DNA of 64,000 bases from Bacillus sp. FJAT-22090 (GCF_001278755.1 NZ_CP012601.1:3782154-3846153), one strand, 5' to 3'. Counted from the stretch's first letter, positions 1 through 12,243 are shown. The notes: a model not told the origin generated them from the sequence alone. Numbers and translations are program-made.

Positions 1-119
1 TTAAACATCCACTTGATGTCGTTTCATTAGGAGACATCGTAACTGTATGGGTAGAACAGTATGACGCCAATAAAGGAAGAATCGCACTTACGATGCTACC
101 TCCACAAGAACAAGTGTGA
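1..119 (+). CDS. tex: Tex-family RNA-binding protein, C-terminal end (partial)
   Basis: Only the last 38 codons are in the window; the gene starts upstream of base 1. The readable peptide (HPLDVVSLGDIVTVWV, then DANKGRIALTMLPP) is the end of an S1 RNA-binding domain with the short tail typical of Tex/YdcI proteins, which bind nucleic acid and are linked to transcription. The stop is TGA at 117-119, followed by a strong hairpin. In Bacillus, tex (ydcI) lies directly before the SprT-like gene ydcK, as here, which supports the call despite the short fragment. Confidence 0.8.
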   Translation, partial: KHPLDVVSLGDIVTVWVEQYDANKGRIALTMLPPQEQV

Positions 120-129
120 GAGTTAAGAA

Positions 130-165
130 TTGTCCAATGAGCACTCATTGGACAAGTTCTTTTTT
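130..165 (+). terminator. Rho-independent terminator after tex
   Basis: Perfect 11-12 bp inverted repeat (130-141 with 144-155) with a tiny loop, followed by a T-rich run at 157-165. It lies between the tex stop and the sprT ribosome site (AGGAG at 166-170). Confidence 0.85.
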
Positions 166-178
166 AGGAGCGAGTTAA

Positions 179-649
179 ATGACAGATGAAAAACTTTTAA
201 AATTAGTATGCAATGTATCAAAAACAATCTTTGGGAAAGACTTTCAACATGAAGCTACCTTTAATAGGCGCCTCCGAACAACTGGAGGAAGGTATTTGTT
301 GAGAACACATAATATCGAAATAAACCCACTAGTCTTTGAAAAACATGGGTTGGAAGAATTAGTTGGTGTTATAAAACATGAGCTTTGTCATTATCACCTA
401 CATATAGAGGGAAGAGGATATAAACATAGAGATGCCGACTTTAGAGAACTTCTAAAAAGAACAAACTCTCCAAGATTTTGTTCGACCCTCGTTGAACCTA
501 AAGAGATTAAAAGGAAGAAAATCTATACGTATTCGTGTGAAAAATGCTCACTTCTATATAATCGAAAAATTCGATTAAATACCGAGAAATACAGGTGTGG
601 CAAGTGTTTAGGGAAATTAGTTTTAGTTACTAGTAAAATTTCTAAATAA
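179..649 (+). CDS. SprT-like zinc metalloprotease-family protein (YdcK-like)
   Basis: 156 aa, the usual length for bacterial SprT-like proteins. The metalloprotease motif HELCH is at residues 67-71, and a C-terminal zinc ribbon is formed by C120/C123 and C140/C143. The family resembles the protease domain of eukaryotic Spartan, but the bacterial role is poorly known. A ribosome site AGGAG lies 8 bases before the ATG. It sits between tex and a tRNA array, as ydcK does in Bacillus. Family assignment is secure; substrate and function are unknown. Confidence 0.9.
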   Translation: MTDEKLLKLVCNVSKTIFGKDFQHEATFNRRLRTTGGRYLLRTHNIEINPLVFEKHGLEELVGVIKHELCHYHLHIEGRGYKHRDADFRELLKRTNSPRFCSTLVEPKEIKRKKIYTYSCEKCSLLYNRKIRLNTEKYRCGKCLGKLVLVTSKISK

Positions 650-664
650 ATTTCGGAAAAGTGG

Positions 665-693
665 TTGACGTTTTGTTAAAGGCTCTCTATAAT
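665..693 (+). promoter_or_regulatory. Strong sigma-A promoter of the tRNA operon
   Basis: TTGACG (665-670), 17-bp spacer, TATAAT (688-693). It lies 37 bases before the first tRNA, so it most likely drives the tRNA array and perhaps the rRNA operon behind it. Confidence 0.85.
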
Positions 694-729
694 AGAAAAA
701 GTCGAGTAAAACAAAACGACAAAAATTAT

Positions 730-804
730 TCCGAAGTAGCTCAGTGGTAGAGCAATCGGCTGTTAACCGATCGGTCGTAGGTTCGAGTCCTACCTTCGGA
801 GCCA
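730..804 (+). tRNA. tRNA-Asn(GTT)
   Basis: Full cloverleaf: acceptor TCCGAAG pairs with CTTCGGA, the anticodon loop carries GTT, the T-loop is GGTTCGAGTCC, and CCA is encoded. First gene of an eight-tRNA array. Confidence 0.95.
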
Positions 805-810
805 TTATAT

Positions 811-882
811 GGCCCCTTGGTCAAGCGGTTAAGACACCGCCCTTTCACGGCGGTAACACGGGTTCGAATCCCGTAGGGGTCA
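811..882 (+). tRNA. tRNA-Glu(TTC)
   Basis: Acceptor GGCCCCT pairs with AGGGGTC (one G-T), and the anticodon is TTC. Unlike the other seven tRNAs in the array, the 3' CCA is not encoded (A882 is followed by TTT), so CCA must be added after transcription. Confidence 0.95.
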
Positions 883-909
883 TTTCTAATTATATAATTT
901 ATTTTCGAA

Positions 910-985
910 GGTCCCGTGGTGTAGCGGTTAACATGCCTGCCTGTCACGCAGGAGATCGCCGGTTCGATCCCGGTCGGGACCGCCA
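910..985 (+). tRNA. tRNA-Asp(GTC)
   Basis: Acceptor GGTCCCG pairs with CGGGACC, the anticodon is GTC, and CCA is encoded. Confidence 0.95.
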
Positions 986-988
986 TGT

Positions 989-1063
989 TGGGGTATAGCC
1001 AAGCGGTAAGGCAACGGATTTTGATTCCGTCATGCCCTGGTTCGAATCCAGGTACCCCAGCCA
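989..1063 (+). tRNA. tRNA-Gln(TTG)
   Basis: Acceptor TGGGGTA pairs with TACCCCA, the anticodon is TTG, and CCA is encoded. Only 3 bases separate it from tRNA-Asp. Confidence 0.95.
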
Positions 1064-1071
1064 TTTATTTC

Positions 1072-1147
1072 GAGCCATTAGCTCAGTTGGTAGAGCATCT
1101 GACTTTTAATCAGAGGGTCGTAGGTTCGAATCCTACATGGCTCACCA
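1072..1147 (+). tRNA. tRNA-Lys(TTT)
   Basis: Acceptor GAGCCAT pairs with ATGGCTC, the anticodon is TTT, and CCA is encoded. Confidence 0.95.
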
Positions 1148-1156
1148 TTTTTGTTG

Positions 1157-1185
1157 TTGACAATCTCTCGTTTTGGGAGTATAAT
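1157..1185 (+). promoter_or_regulatory. Consensus sigma-A promoter inside the tRNA array
   Basis: TTGACA (1157-1162), 17-bp spacer, TATAAT (1180-1185), an exact match to the vegetative consensus. It lies 25 bases before tRNA-Leu and is likely a main promoter for tRNA-Leu, Arg, Gly and the rRNA operon. Confidence 0.9.
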
Positions 1186-1210
1186 AAATTTTGTCCCAAG
1201 TGATAACTAC

Positions 1211-1297
<87 letters not shown>

Positions 1298-1305
1298 AAG
1301 CACAT

Positions 1306-1382
<77 letters not shown>

Positions 1383-1412
1383 AAAAATAACAACATTATA
1401 TCTTATATTAAC

Positions 1413-1486
1413 GCGGGTGTAGTTTAGTGGTAAAACCTCAGCCTTCCAAGCTGATGATGAGAGTTCGATTCTCTTCACCCGCTCCA
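1413..1486 (+). tRNA. tRNA-Gly(TCC)
   Basis: Acceptor GCGGGTG pairs with CACCCGC, the anticodon is TCC, and CCA is encoded. Last tRNA before the rRNA leader. Confidence 0.95.
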
Positions 1487-1502
1487 TTATTTTTTAAAAC
1501 AT

Positions 1503-1535
1503 GAACATTGAAAACTGAACATGCAAAACGTTAAG
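1503..1535 (+). other. 16S rRNA processing stem, 5' strand (contains boxA-like sequence)
   Basis: This leader segment is almost perfectly complementary to 3230-3261 just after 16S, so the two would form the long stem cut by RNase III-type enzymes. It contains a boxA-like ATTGAAAACT. A GACTAGC-TTCG-GTTAGTC tetraloop hairpin follows at 1551-1568. Confidence 0.8.
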
Positions 1536-1637
1536 ACATATAGCTTGATAGACTAGCTTCGGTTAGTCAGATAGCAAACAATTTTGACATCATTTAATGA
1601 TGATGCCAGCAAAACAAAATGAGCTTTTTAAGTTCTC

Positions 1638-3198
<1,561 letters not shown>

Positions 3199-3229
3199 AT
3201 AAACACGGAATACAGATCTTTATCTGTAG

Positions 3230-3261
3230 CTTAACGTTTTGCAGTTCAGTTTTGAATGTTC
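3230..3261 (+). other. 16S rRNA processing stem, 3' strand
   Basis: Reverse complement of leader 1503-1535 apart from about two mismatches or bulges, which brackets 16S in a processing stem. Confidence 0.8.
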
Positions 3262-3281
3262 ATTCATTTGAGCATTTCAAA

Positions 3282-3315
3282 CTTGTTCTTTGAAAACTGG
3301 ATAAAACGACATTGA
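3282..3315 (+). other. boxA and 23S processing stem, 5' strand
   Basis: TTGTTCTTTGAAAACT matches the Bacillus rRNA antitermination boxA. The overlapping segment 3293-3315 pairs with 6465-6486 after 23S with a one-base bulge, forming the 23S processing stem. No tRNA gene lies in this spacer. Confidence 0.8.
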
Positions 3316-3395
3316 AAGCAACAAATTCAAGAAATTCAATTTGTAATCACATTCGTGATTATTTTTTGTGTAGTACTTTTAACTACTATATTTGA

Positions 3396-3512
3396 GGGTT
3401 TCAAGACACAAGCAGTTCGAGGAAGCGAGTGAGTGAACACCGGAACGTACTAACGTACGTGAGGATGTGAACGAGCGAAGCTGACGAAGAAATGCGCCGT
3501 GTATTGAAAGCC
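3396..3512 (+). repeat. 117-bp spacer repeat, copy 1 (16S-23S spacer)
   Basis: Starts GGGTTTCAAGACAC and ends TTGAAAGCC. A gapless copy of the same length, about 76% identical by hand count, lies in the 23S-5S spacer at 6511-6627. It contains a small inverted repeat around CGTACTAACGTACG. Function unknown. Confidence 0.8.
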
Positions 3513-3518
3513 GAATTA

Positions 3519-6446
<2,928 letters not shown>

Positions 6447-6464
6447 AATATGAATATGCGAGCA

Positions 6465-6486
6465 TCAATGTCTTTTATCCAGTTTT
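6465..6486 (+). other. 23S rRNA processing stem, 3' strand
   Basis: Complementary to 3293-3315 with one bulged base, closing a stem around the mature 23S. Confidence 0.8.
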
Positions 6487-6510
6487 GAGTGAACAAGCAC
6501 TCTAATAAGA

Positions 6511-6627
6511 GGGTTTCTAGACACGAGTAATTCGAGGAAACGATTGAGAGAGGAAAGGAGCGTACTCAAGTACGTGACTGACCGAACGAATGAAGTTGAC
6601 GAAGAAGTACGATGTGTATGGAAAGCC
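6511..6627 (+). repeat. 117-bp spacer repeat, copy 2 (23S-5S spacer)
   Basis: Gapless match to 3396-3512, about 76% identical. Conserved blocks are the GGGTTTC start, TTCGAGGAA, CGTACT, TGACGAAGAA and the GAAAGCC end. Confidence 0.8.
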
Positions 6628-6632
6628 GAAGA

Positions 6633-6749
6633 GTCTAGTGATGATGGCGAAGAGGTCACACCCGTTCCCATACCGAACACGGAAGTTAAGCTCTTCAGCG
6701 CCGATGGTAGTTGGGGGTCTCCCCCTGTGAGAGTAGGACGTCGCTGGGC
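6633..6749 (+). rRNA. 5S ribosomal RNA
   Basis: 117 nt. Terminal stem GTCTAGTGAT pairs with GTCGCTGGGC (with G-U pairs). The internal core, including GAAGAGGTCACACCCG and AACACGGAAGTTAAGC, matches Bacillus 5S closely. Confidence 0.97.
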
Positions 6750-6754
6750 ACTAG

Positions 6755-6792
6755 AAAAGTCGTCACCGAGTAATCGGTGGCGACTTTTTTTT
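6755..6792 (+). terminator. Rho-independent terminator of the rRNA operon
   Basis: GTCGTCACCGA and TCGGTGGCGAC flank a GTAA loop, followed by a run of eight or more T. The following 240 bases (6793-7035) are very AT-rich with no gene. They include a perfect 14-bp palindrome ATTTCCCGGGAAAT at 6849-6862. Confidence 0.95.
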
Positions 6793-7035
6793 GTATATTT
6801 TTTTATTTAGTGAAAAATGAAAAGGAATTTTAACTTATAAAGTGCGACATTTCCCGGGAAATACTGACAGTTACCGACATAAATTATAAAATCAAAAATT
6901 GAATTTTAATATATAATTTCGGCCTAAACACAATTTTGAATTACTTTATATGTTCATAACAAAATTATCGTCATTTTTATACAATTTACATTATGAATAT
7001 ATATGATATGGTGCAACAAAGGGGTGAAGGAAGAA

Positions 7036-8133
7036 TTGATTATAAAAAAACGTTCAATTGAATACAAATATATGGGCTTGGAAATGCTATATCACCGCTT
7101 ACCAAAAGAGCATGCGATGAAATCATTGATAAGTTCTAGAATGCTATCCTCAAAAGCTGGAATTATTGGAGAAACAATTGTAGAAGAAATATTTGATAGA
7201 TACCAATTTCCTTATGATTGCCGTATTTTACATGATGTGAGCCTAACTTCAAATGGTAGATTCCAAATGGATACTATTTTTATTTCTCCTTATGGAGTAG
7301 TAATTTTAGAGTGTAAAAATATTGTTGGAGAGTTGTTTTTTCAAAATAAACCCGCTTGTTTATCTAGAAGGTTGGAGAATGGGCAAGAGGATACTTTTGA
7401 AAGTCCTGAAGTGCAGGTAAGTCGAAATATATACTTATTAAGAGAATGGTTGAAAGACAGGGGAATGAATTTACCAGTAAGTGGAGTTATTGTATTTAGT
7501 ACAACTAAATCGAAAATCATTAAATCTCCGAAGCATATTGATGTAATTTATGCTTCTAGTATTCCTGTTTATCTCCGACAGTTACAAACGCAAAAGGAAT
7601 ATTTGTCTGCTGATCAGATGAACCATTTAGTTAAAAATATTTTGGAGTCTCATCAGTTTTATCTTCCTTACCCAATGTGCAGAAATTGGCGGATTGATCC
7701 TAGTGAATTGATTACTGGGGTTCAGTGTGGGAAATGTGAAAGTTTTGGTATGGAGAGAATTAAAAGAACTTGGTTATGCACAAATTGCAATTTTAAAGAT
7801 GCCCATGCACATATAAAGGCGATAATTGAGTGGTTTGTGCTGATTGGTGAAAAAATATCAAATAAAGAATGCTGTAAATTTTTGCATATTCATCAACATC
7901 AGACAACGACTAGAATTATTCAAAGTATGGGACTAATAAGAATGGGAGAAGGAAAAGCGACTAAATATAAAATGAATGAAAAAATGCTATATGGTCAGAA
8001 AACTATTTATGTGGATAGAAAAAATTTTATCCGGACACATTTAATTCTATACGGTCAGAAATATCATTATACGGACACAAACAAGAAATGCCCCTCCAAG
8101 GAGGGGCTTACCATTTTAAATTTCACTCATTAG
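7036..8133 (+). CDS. NERD (nuclease-related) domain protein with repeat-derived C-terminus
   Basis: 365 aa from a TTG start, chosen because an AAAGGGGTG ribosome site lies 9 bases upstream; an ATG at 7003 has none. The N-terminal half is a NERD domain: GIIGETIVEEIF, then FQMDTIFISPYGVVILECKN with the restriction-endonuclease-like D...E-x-K core (family knowledge). A zinc-ribbon-like CGKC...CTNC follows near residues 222-245, then a region that could be a helix-turn-helix. About the last 48 residues are translated from a 20-bp repeat array and a terminator hairpin, and the stop lies 18 bases inside the convergent VOC gene, so the original stop was probably lost. NERD proteins are probably DNA-processing; the substrate is unknown. 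Confidence 0.8.
   Translation: MIIKKRSIEYKYMGLEMLYHRLPKEHAMKSLISSRMLSSKAGIIGETIVEEIFDRYQFPYDCRILHDVSLTSNGRFQMDTIFISPYGVVILECKNIVGELFFQNKPACLSRRLENGQEDTFESPEVQVSRNIYLLREWLKDRGMNLPVSGVIVFSTTKSKIIKSPKHIDVIYASSIPVYLRQLQTQKEYLSADQMNHLVKNILESHQFYLPYPMCRNWRIDPSELITGVQCGKCESFGMERIKRTWLCTNCNFKDAHAHIKAIIEWFVLIGEKISNKECCKFLHIHQHQTTTRIIQSMGLIRMGEGKATKYKMNEKMLYGQKTIYVDRKNFIRTHLILYGQKYHYTDTNKKCPSKEGLTILNFTH
7988..8076 (-). repeat. 20-bp-period repeat array (five units)
   Basis: On the minus strand, cores GTCCGTATA, GACCGTATA, GTCCGGATA, ATCCACATA (degenerate) and GACCATATA occur exactly 20 bp apart (plus-strand core starts 8068, 8048, 8028, 8008, 7988), separated by AT-rich spacers. It begins just beyond the VOC-gene terminator, read in the VOC direction, and overlaps the end of the NERD frame. 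Same family as the arrays at 29230, 35435, 43761 and 56621. Confidence 0.8.
8090..8107 (-). terminator. Terminator hairpin between NERD and VOC genes
   Basis: GCCCCTCC-AA-GGAGGGGC. On the minus strand it is followed by ATTTCTTGTTTG, so it mainly serves the VOC gene; it lies inside the NERD reading frame. Confidence 0.7.
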
Positions 8134-8469
8134 TGCGTGGGTATTGCCTTCAGTATCTTTAAAAAAGGCCATCCATGTTTCTACTTCTCCCATTTTAGCA
8201 ACCATATGGGGTTCATCAATAAAAGTGGCTCCTGCTTCTTTCATGCGTGTTACTTCTCCATTTAAATCTTTTACCTGAAAGTATAATACGGAGCTTGGGT
8301 GATTGAACTCTTCTGTTTCGGGGCGGCTTAATAGCAGTCTCGTTCCTTCACACTCAAAAAATGCTAATCCATTCGTTTCAAATAATAATGGTAGTCCAAT
8401 TACATTCTTATAAAACGCAACTGCACGTTCTACATTTTCTACATTTACGGCAATTTGTCCGAGTTTCAT
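8116..8469 (-). CDS. VOC (glyoxalase/bleomycin-resistance) family protein
   Basis: 117 aa from the ATG encoding MKLGQIAVN, preceded by GGAGGG; the longer open frame upstream has no ribosome site. It has the beta-alpha-beta-beta-beta VOC fold pattern: MKLGQIAVNVENVERAVAFYKNVIGL at the start, and FFKDTEGNTHAL near the end with the usual metal-ligand type residues. The substrate cannot be told from sequence. Divergent from the AraC regulator and convergent with the NERD gene. Confidence 0.85.
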   Translation of the reverse strand: MKLGQIAVNVENVERAVAFYKNVIGLPLLFETNGLAFFECEGTRLLLSRPETEEFNHPSSVLYFQVKDLNGEVTRMKEAGATFIDEPHMVAKMGEVETWMAFFKDTEGNTHALMSEI

Positions 8470-8598
8470 TTTATAAACCCTCCATCTCTCCTTAATAAAT
8501 TCTATATTACAGCCAAAAATCCTTTTACTATCGCAAAAAATATCAAAATCCCTCATAATAAGTCTTTTAAAATAAGTGTATGAGGAGGTGCATGGGTA

Positions 8599-9474
8599 GT
8601 GGATATTATGCAAAAGACAATTAGTTGGTTAGAAACAAGATTGGAGGAACCAGTCAATAATGAAGAGATTGTTCAGTTAACGGGCTATTCGTTCTTTCAC
8701 TTTCATCGTTTATTTCAAGGTAAAGTAGGCATGACGCTAAGTGAATATGTACGTCATAGAAGGCTGACGAACGCTGCAAATAAGCTAATATACACAGATA
8801 CTCGAATACTAGATATTGTGTTTACTTACCAGTTTGAATCACAGGAGTCATTTACACGAGCCTTTCGAAAAGAATATGGCTTACCCCCGGGAAAGTATCG
8901 AGTGCTCATGCGAACTTTATTAGAAGAAAAAGATCAAAAGGAGGAAGAGATGATGGAAGGTTGGTTTTTAAGTGGTGCTCATAATAATAAGTATGAGATG
9001 AGTAGGGATTTTGAGAATGTCCATAAGGGAAGTGCTTCGGGATATTTAAGATCTGTAGCACCAGCCGTTCAAGGGGAATTTGGTACTGTGATGCAGCAGT
9101 TTCTTGCAAACGAATGGTACGGGAAGCGGATGAAGTTATCTAGTTTTATTCAAACGAAAGAAGTGGAAGGTTTTGTTGGATTGTGGATGCGTGTAGACGG
9201 TAAAGATGGAGACACTTTGCAATTTGATAATATGCAAAATCGTCCTATTACTGGGACATCTGCATGGAATCATTACTCTGTCGTATTAGATGTGCCACAT
9301 AATGCACATTCGATTTATTTTGGGGTTATGCTTCAGGGTGTAGGAGAAGTGTGGATGGATGAATTTGCTTTTATGCAAGTGGATGATAAAACTCCTTCTA
9401 CTAACATGATGGTACCAGAAGAAATGCCTAGTGAACCAGTGAACTTGAACTTTGAAAAGGAATTTGAAAATTAA
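8599..9474 (+). CDS. AraC-family transcriptional regulator
   Basis: 291 aa from GTG, 8 bases after a strong GAGGAGGTG site. Two helix-turn-helix motifs fill residues 1-105 (GYSFFHFHRLFQGKVGMTLSEYVRHRRL, then ESFTRAFRKEYGLPPGKYR), so the DNA-binding domain is N-terminal. Residues about 120-280 look like a beta-rich ligand-binding domain (WMRVDGKDGDTLQFDNM; VWMDEFAFMQVDD) resembling carbohydrate-binding modules. Divergent from the VOC gene, which may be a target. Effector unknown. Confidence 0.85.
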   Translation: MDIMQKTISWLETRLEEPVNNEEIVQLTGYSFFHFHRLFQGKVGMTLSEYVRHRRLTNAANKLIYTDTRILDIVFTYQFESQESFTRAFRKEYGLPPGKYRVLMRTLLEEKDQKEEEMMEGWFLSGAHNNKYEMSRDFENVHKGSASGYLRSVAPAVQGEFGTVMQQFLANEWYGKRMKLSSFIQTKEVEGFVGLWMRVDGKDGDTLQFDNMQNRPITGTSAWNHYSVVLDVPHNAHSIYFGVMLQGVGEVWMDEFAFMQVDDKTPSTNMMVPEEMPSEPVNLNFEKEFEN

Positions 9475-9488
9475 TCGCAATTCATTTA

Positions 9489-9521
9489 ACCACATTCTAT
9501 AAAAGAATGTGGTATTTTTTT
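9489..9521 (+). terminator. Rho-independent terminator after the AraC gene
   Basis: ACCACATTCT and AGAATGTGGT around ATAAA, then A and seven T. Confidence 0.9.
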
Positions 9522-9537
9522 GTAATTTAGTATATAC

Positions 9538-9557
9538 TACATTACAACACTAATGTA
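9538..9557. promoter_or_regulatory. Probable operator of the YtrA-type regulator
   Basis: Inverted repeat TACATTA-CAACAC-TAATGTA, 30 bases before the GntR gene. The position and symmetry suggest autoregulation of the operon by the GntR protein. Confidence 0.55.
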
Positions 9558-9586
9558 CTAACTCATATGAAAGTAGGTTGCTATAA

Positions 9587-9961
9587 GTGAATCTTGACGC
9601 AGATAGTTCGAAGCCCATTTATATTCAAATAGCGGAATGGATTGAGAATGAAATAATCGCTGATCGATTCCAAAGCGATGAAAAAGTACATTCTCAATAT
9701 CAATTAGCGGATCTTTTTAATATTAATCCTGCAACTGCAGCAAAAGGTTTAACAATTCTCGTGGAAGATGAGATTTTATATAAAAAAAGAGGTATTGGCA
9801 TGTTCGTAGTTACCGAGGCAAAAGAAACAATTCTAAATAAGAGACGGGGGGAAACGCTGACACGGATGGCGATGGAACTTGTTTTAGAAGCTAGGAGACT
9901 TTCAGTGTCAGAAGAAGAACTCATCCAATTAATAAAAAGATGTGAGGAGGAGCAAAAATGA
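9587..9961 (+). CDS. GntR-family repressor, YtrA subfamily
   Basis: 124 aa, GTG start. The winged helix-turn-helix spans residues 1-75 (SKPIYIQIAEWIENEI; YQLADLFNINPATAAKGLTILV), with only a short C-terminal dimerisation helix and no effector domain, as in YtrA. It overlaps the following ABC ATPase by 4 bases (ATGA), the standard arrangement for YtrA-type operons induced by cell-wall antibiotics in Bacillus. The inducer here is unknown. Confidence 0.88.
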   Translation: MNLDADSSKPIYIQIAEWIENEIIADRFQSDEKVHSQYQLADLFNINPATAAKGLTILVEDEILYKKRGIGMFVVTEAKETILNKRRGETLTRMAMELVLEARRLSVSEEELIQLIKRCEEEQK

Positions 9962-10836
9962 AGGTTATAGAATGCCAACATATAAAAAAGAGTTACAGTA
10001 AGATACATGCGCTTGAAGATATATCATTTCACCTAGAAGACCATAAAATTACTGGATTAATTGGTCGTAATGGTGCTGGTAAAACAACATTACTTAAAAT
10101 ACTAGCAGGATTTATAAAAGAAGACGCTGGGCAGGTAAGAGTATTTTCTAATAAACCTTTCAATAATTTATGTGTGTCCGCGAACAGTATCTTAATAGAC
10201 GATCAAATGAGCTTTCCCGATTCATTTACGTTGGCAGATATTTTGAAAACTGCCCCAAGTTTCTACTCCAAATGGGATGCAGAACTAGCAGAACGATTAT
10301 TTAACTATTTCAATATGAATCCCAAACAGCAGCATTCAAAATTATCCACAGGAACTCGAGGAACATTTAATATAATTTTTGGGTTAGCGACACGTTGTGA
10401 ATTAACGATGTTTGATGAGCCGACGAATGGAATGGATGAAGCTGTACGAACTGATTTTTATAGAGCTTTGCTGAAAGAATACATAGCACATCCTCGCACA
10501 ATCTTAATTTCTAGTCATCACCTAGCGGAGATAGAACATTTACTAGAAGATATTCTTTTGATTCATAAAGGCAAGGTAGTTTTTCATAAGTCCCTCGATG
10601 AAGTGAAGGAGTATGCAATTGGAATTCAAGGTCCTACGAAAGTAGTGAAAAAATGGACATCTCAAAAAGAGATTCTACATTCGAAACATCTTAATGATCA
10701 GCTTCTATATACTGTGGTGAAGAAGGATGGACCTATGCATATAGAAGGAGTTAGTACAAAACCTATTTCCGCAAGTGATGTTTGTATGTATGTAACTAGT
10801 GATTCGAAAGGAGGGATTGATGATGTTTTTAACTAA
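9958..10836 (+). CDS. ABC transporter ATP-binding protein (YtrB-like)
   Basis: 292 aa. Walker A is GRNGAGKTT (about residues 37-45), Walker B LTMFDEPTNG, and the H-loop SSHHLAE. The signature is LSTGTRG, a variant of LSGGQ. Residues after about 215 form a C-terminal extension seen in YtrB-type ATPases. It is translationally coupled to the GntR gene and to the permease that starts within its last codons, and probably exports or senses an antibiotic or peptide with that permease. Confidence 0.88.
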   Translation: MKVIECQHIKKSYSKIHALEDISFHLEDHKITGLIGRNGAGKTTLLKILAGFIKEDAGQVRVFSNKPFNNLCVSANSILIDDQMSFPDSFTLADILKTAPSFYSKWDAELAERLFNYFNMNPKQQHSKLSTGTRGTFNIIFGLATRCELTMFDEPTNGMDEAVRTDFYRALLKEYIAHPRTILISSHHLAEIEHLLEDILLIHKGKVVFHKSLDEVKEYAIGIQGPTKVVKKWTSQKEILHSKHLNDQLLYTVVKKDGPMHIEGVSTKPISASDVCMYVTSDSKGGIDDVFN

Positions 10837-11551
10837 TGGTACTCTTGGGAAAATAGTTATGACACAGGTTAAGTTCAAGTTGAACGCTTACATTGGCGCA
10901 TTATTATCGCTTATTTTCGTACAGCTGATTGGTCTTCTATTTTCTACGAGTGGTTCTGGTATGATGGGAACTAGTGTTAACAATATCCATATTCAAGTAC
11001 TTACACTTTCAAATGACTTGGTATTTGTTTTTGTAGCAATTTGGGCACTTTTTGTTGGAAATCTTATTACGACCAAAGCATATCGTTATGACGATTTCTC
11101 TTTTGTTACTACTCGACTTAGCAGTAATTTAGCCAATATCCTTATCCTTCTAATTATTAGTATATTTGCTGGAGTGACCACTTTTTTATCGAATTATGTT
11201 TTGCGTGTGTATCTTTCTTTCTTTGGCAATATGGAGTATATGAAAAGTCCTGGAGTTTTTGATGACCCATTAAGTTCTTTCCGTATGGTAATTATTACTA
11301 CATTATTGATTTTGAGTCTTGCTGCGGGCGGTTACTTAGCTGGGATGCTTATACAAAATAGTAGAGTATTTTTGTTCATAATCCCCATTTTCGTATTATC
11401 TATACTTACGACAGAGATTGGGCAAACACTTATTCAAAATATCTTTATAAATGAATCGACATGGTTATTAATACTGAATCTTATTATTGTGACGATTGTT
11501 TTCTTTGGAATTGCAATAGCCAGTTCTAATCGACTGGAGGTTAGACCATGA
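10823..11551 (+). CDS. ABC transporter membrane protein of the YtrA-type operon
   Basis: 242 aa from the ATG 7 bases after AAAGGAGGG; an ATG one codon earlier is also possible. About six hydrophobic segments (residues about 22-45, 70-90, 105-128, 157-180, 185-205, 215-235) and no soluble domain. It overlaps the ATPase gene by 14 bases and the next gene by 4 (ATGA). Permease partner of the upstream ATPase. Confidence 0.8.
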   Translation: MFLTNGTLGKIVMTQVKFKLNAYIGALLSLIFVQLIGLLFSTSGSGMMGTSVNNIHIQVLTLSNDLVFVFVAIWALFVGNLITTKAYRYDDFSFVTTRLSSNLANILILLIISIFAGVTTFLSNYVLRVYLSFFGNMEYMKSPGVFDDPLSSFRMVIITTLLILSLAAGGYLAGMLIQNSRVFLFIIPIFVLSILTTEIGQTLIQNIFINESTWLLILNLIIVTIVFFGIAIASSNRLEVRP

Positions 11552-12243
11552 CAGTAATTATGGCGTTCATGCCTATACTACTAATCCTACTTTTTTCTTG
11601 GTTTATTCGTATTGGGCTAAAGAGCTTATCGAAGCGTATAATTTTAACTAAACACTTGGCAAAAGGAATTATTCTAAGCTATATGAGTGTTCTCTTATTT
11701 GCAGTTGTCGTATATGAATTAATGCCAGCTAATGAGGAAGAGTTATTTACAAAAACTGATTTAGAAAAGCTAGAAAACGAAAATCAAGTATTTGATGAAG
11801 CTTTTAGAAAGAATGAAGTAAGCAAGCTTCATAAGGATTTTCTAGTGGAAGAATGGACGCACGAGATTGAAGGAGATACATTCCATATAGTATCTTCTAA
11901 TTCAGATTATCTACCGGCAAAAGTATATGTGGAATGGACTGACTCGAAGGAGCAGTTAGTAGAAGGTAAAGTTTATCGAACAAATTTATTTATTTACGGA
12001 ATGAATATGAAAGATAGAATTCCATTTTCCAAAGTTAAATGGGAAGGTGATCAATTAATAATAGAAGAGCCTACTGAACAAGAGTATAAGTATTATCGTT
12101 TTTCCAACAATCTAGCCATTTTAACGATCAATGATGTCTTTCCAAGCGATGAAACAGTAAGAGTGCAGGGGGAAACATATTTATATTTGACAGTTCCAAA
12201 ACATATGAACGTAGTAGATGAGATGGGCTTACAATTGTATTAG
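11548..12243 (+). CDS. Membrane-anchored protein of unknown function in the ABC operon
   Basis: 231 aa, not recognised. Two N-terminal membrane segments (residues about 3-20 and 35-57) precede an acidic, Glu/Lys-rich region and a soluble domain, probably outside the membrane (about 60-231). It overlaps the permease by 4 bases, so it belongs to the operon and may be an accessory subunit of the transporter. No terminator separates it from the acetyltransferase 11 bases on. Confidence 0.65.
   Translation: MTVIMAFMPILLILLFSWFIRIGLKSLSKRIILTKHLAKGIILSYMSVLLFAVVVYELMPANEEELFTKTDLEKLENENQVFDEAFRKNEVSKLHKDFLVEEWTHEIEGDTFHIVSSNSDYLPAKVYVEWTDSKEQLVEGKVYRTNLFIYGMNMKDRIPFSKVKWEGDQLIIEEPTEQEYKYYRFSNNLAILTINDVFPSDETVRVQGETYLYLTVPKHMNVVDEMGLQLY

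Noticed and set aside
623-1203. Open frames opposite and across the tRNAs (e.g. those reading GLEPTTDRLTADCSTTEL)
   Set aside because: They are translations of tRNA genes; this kind of frame is a frequent misannotation in databases.
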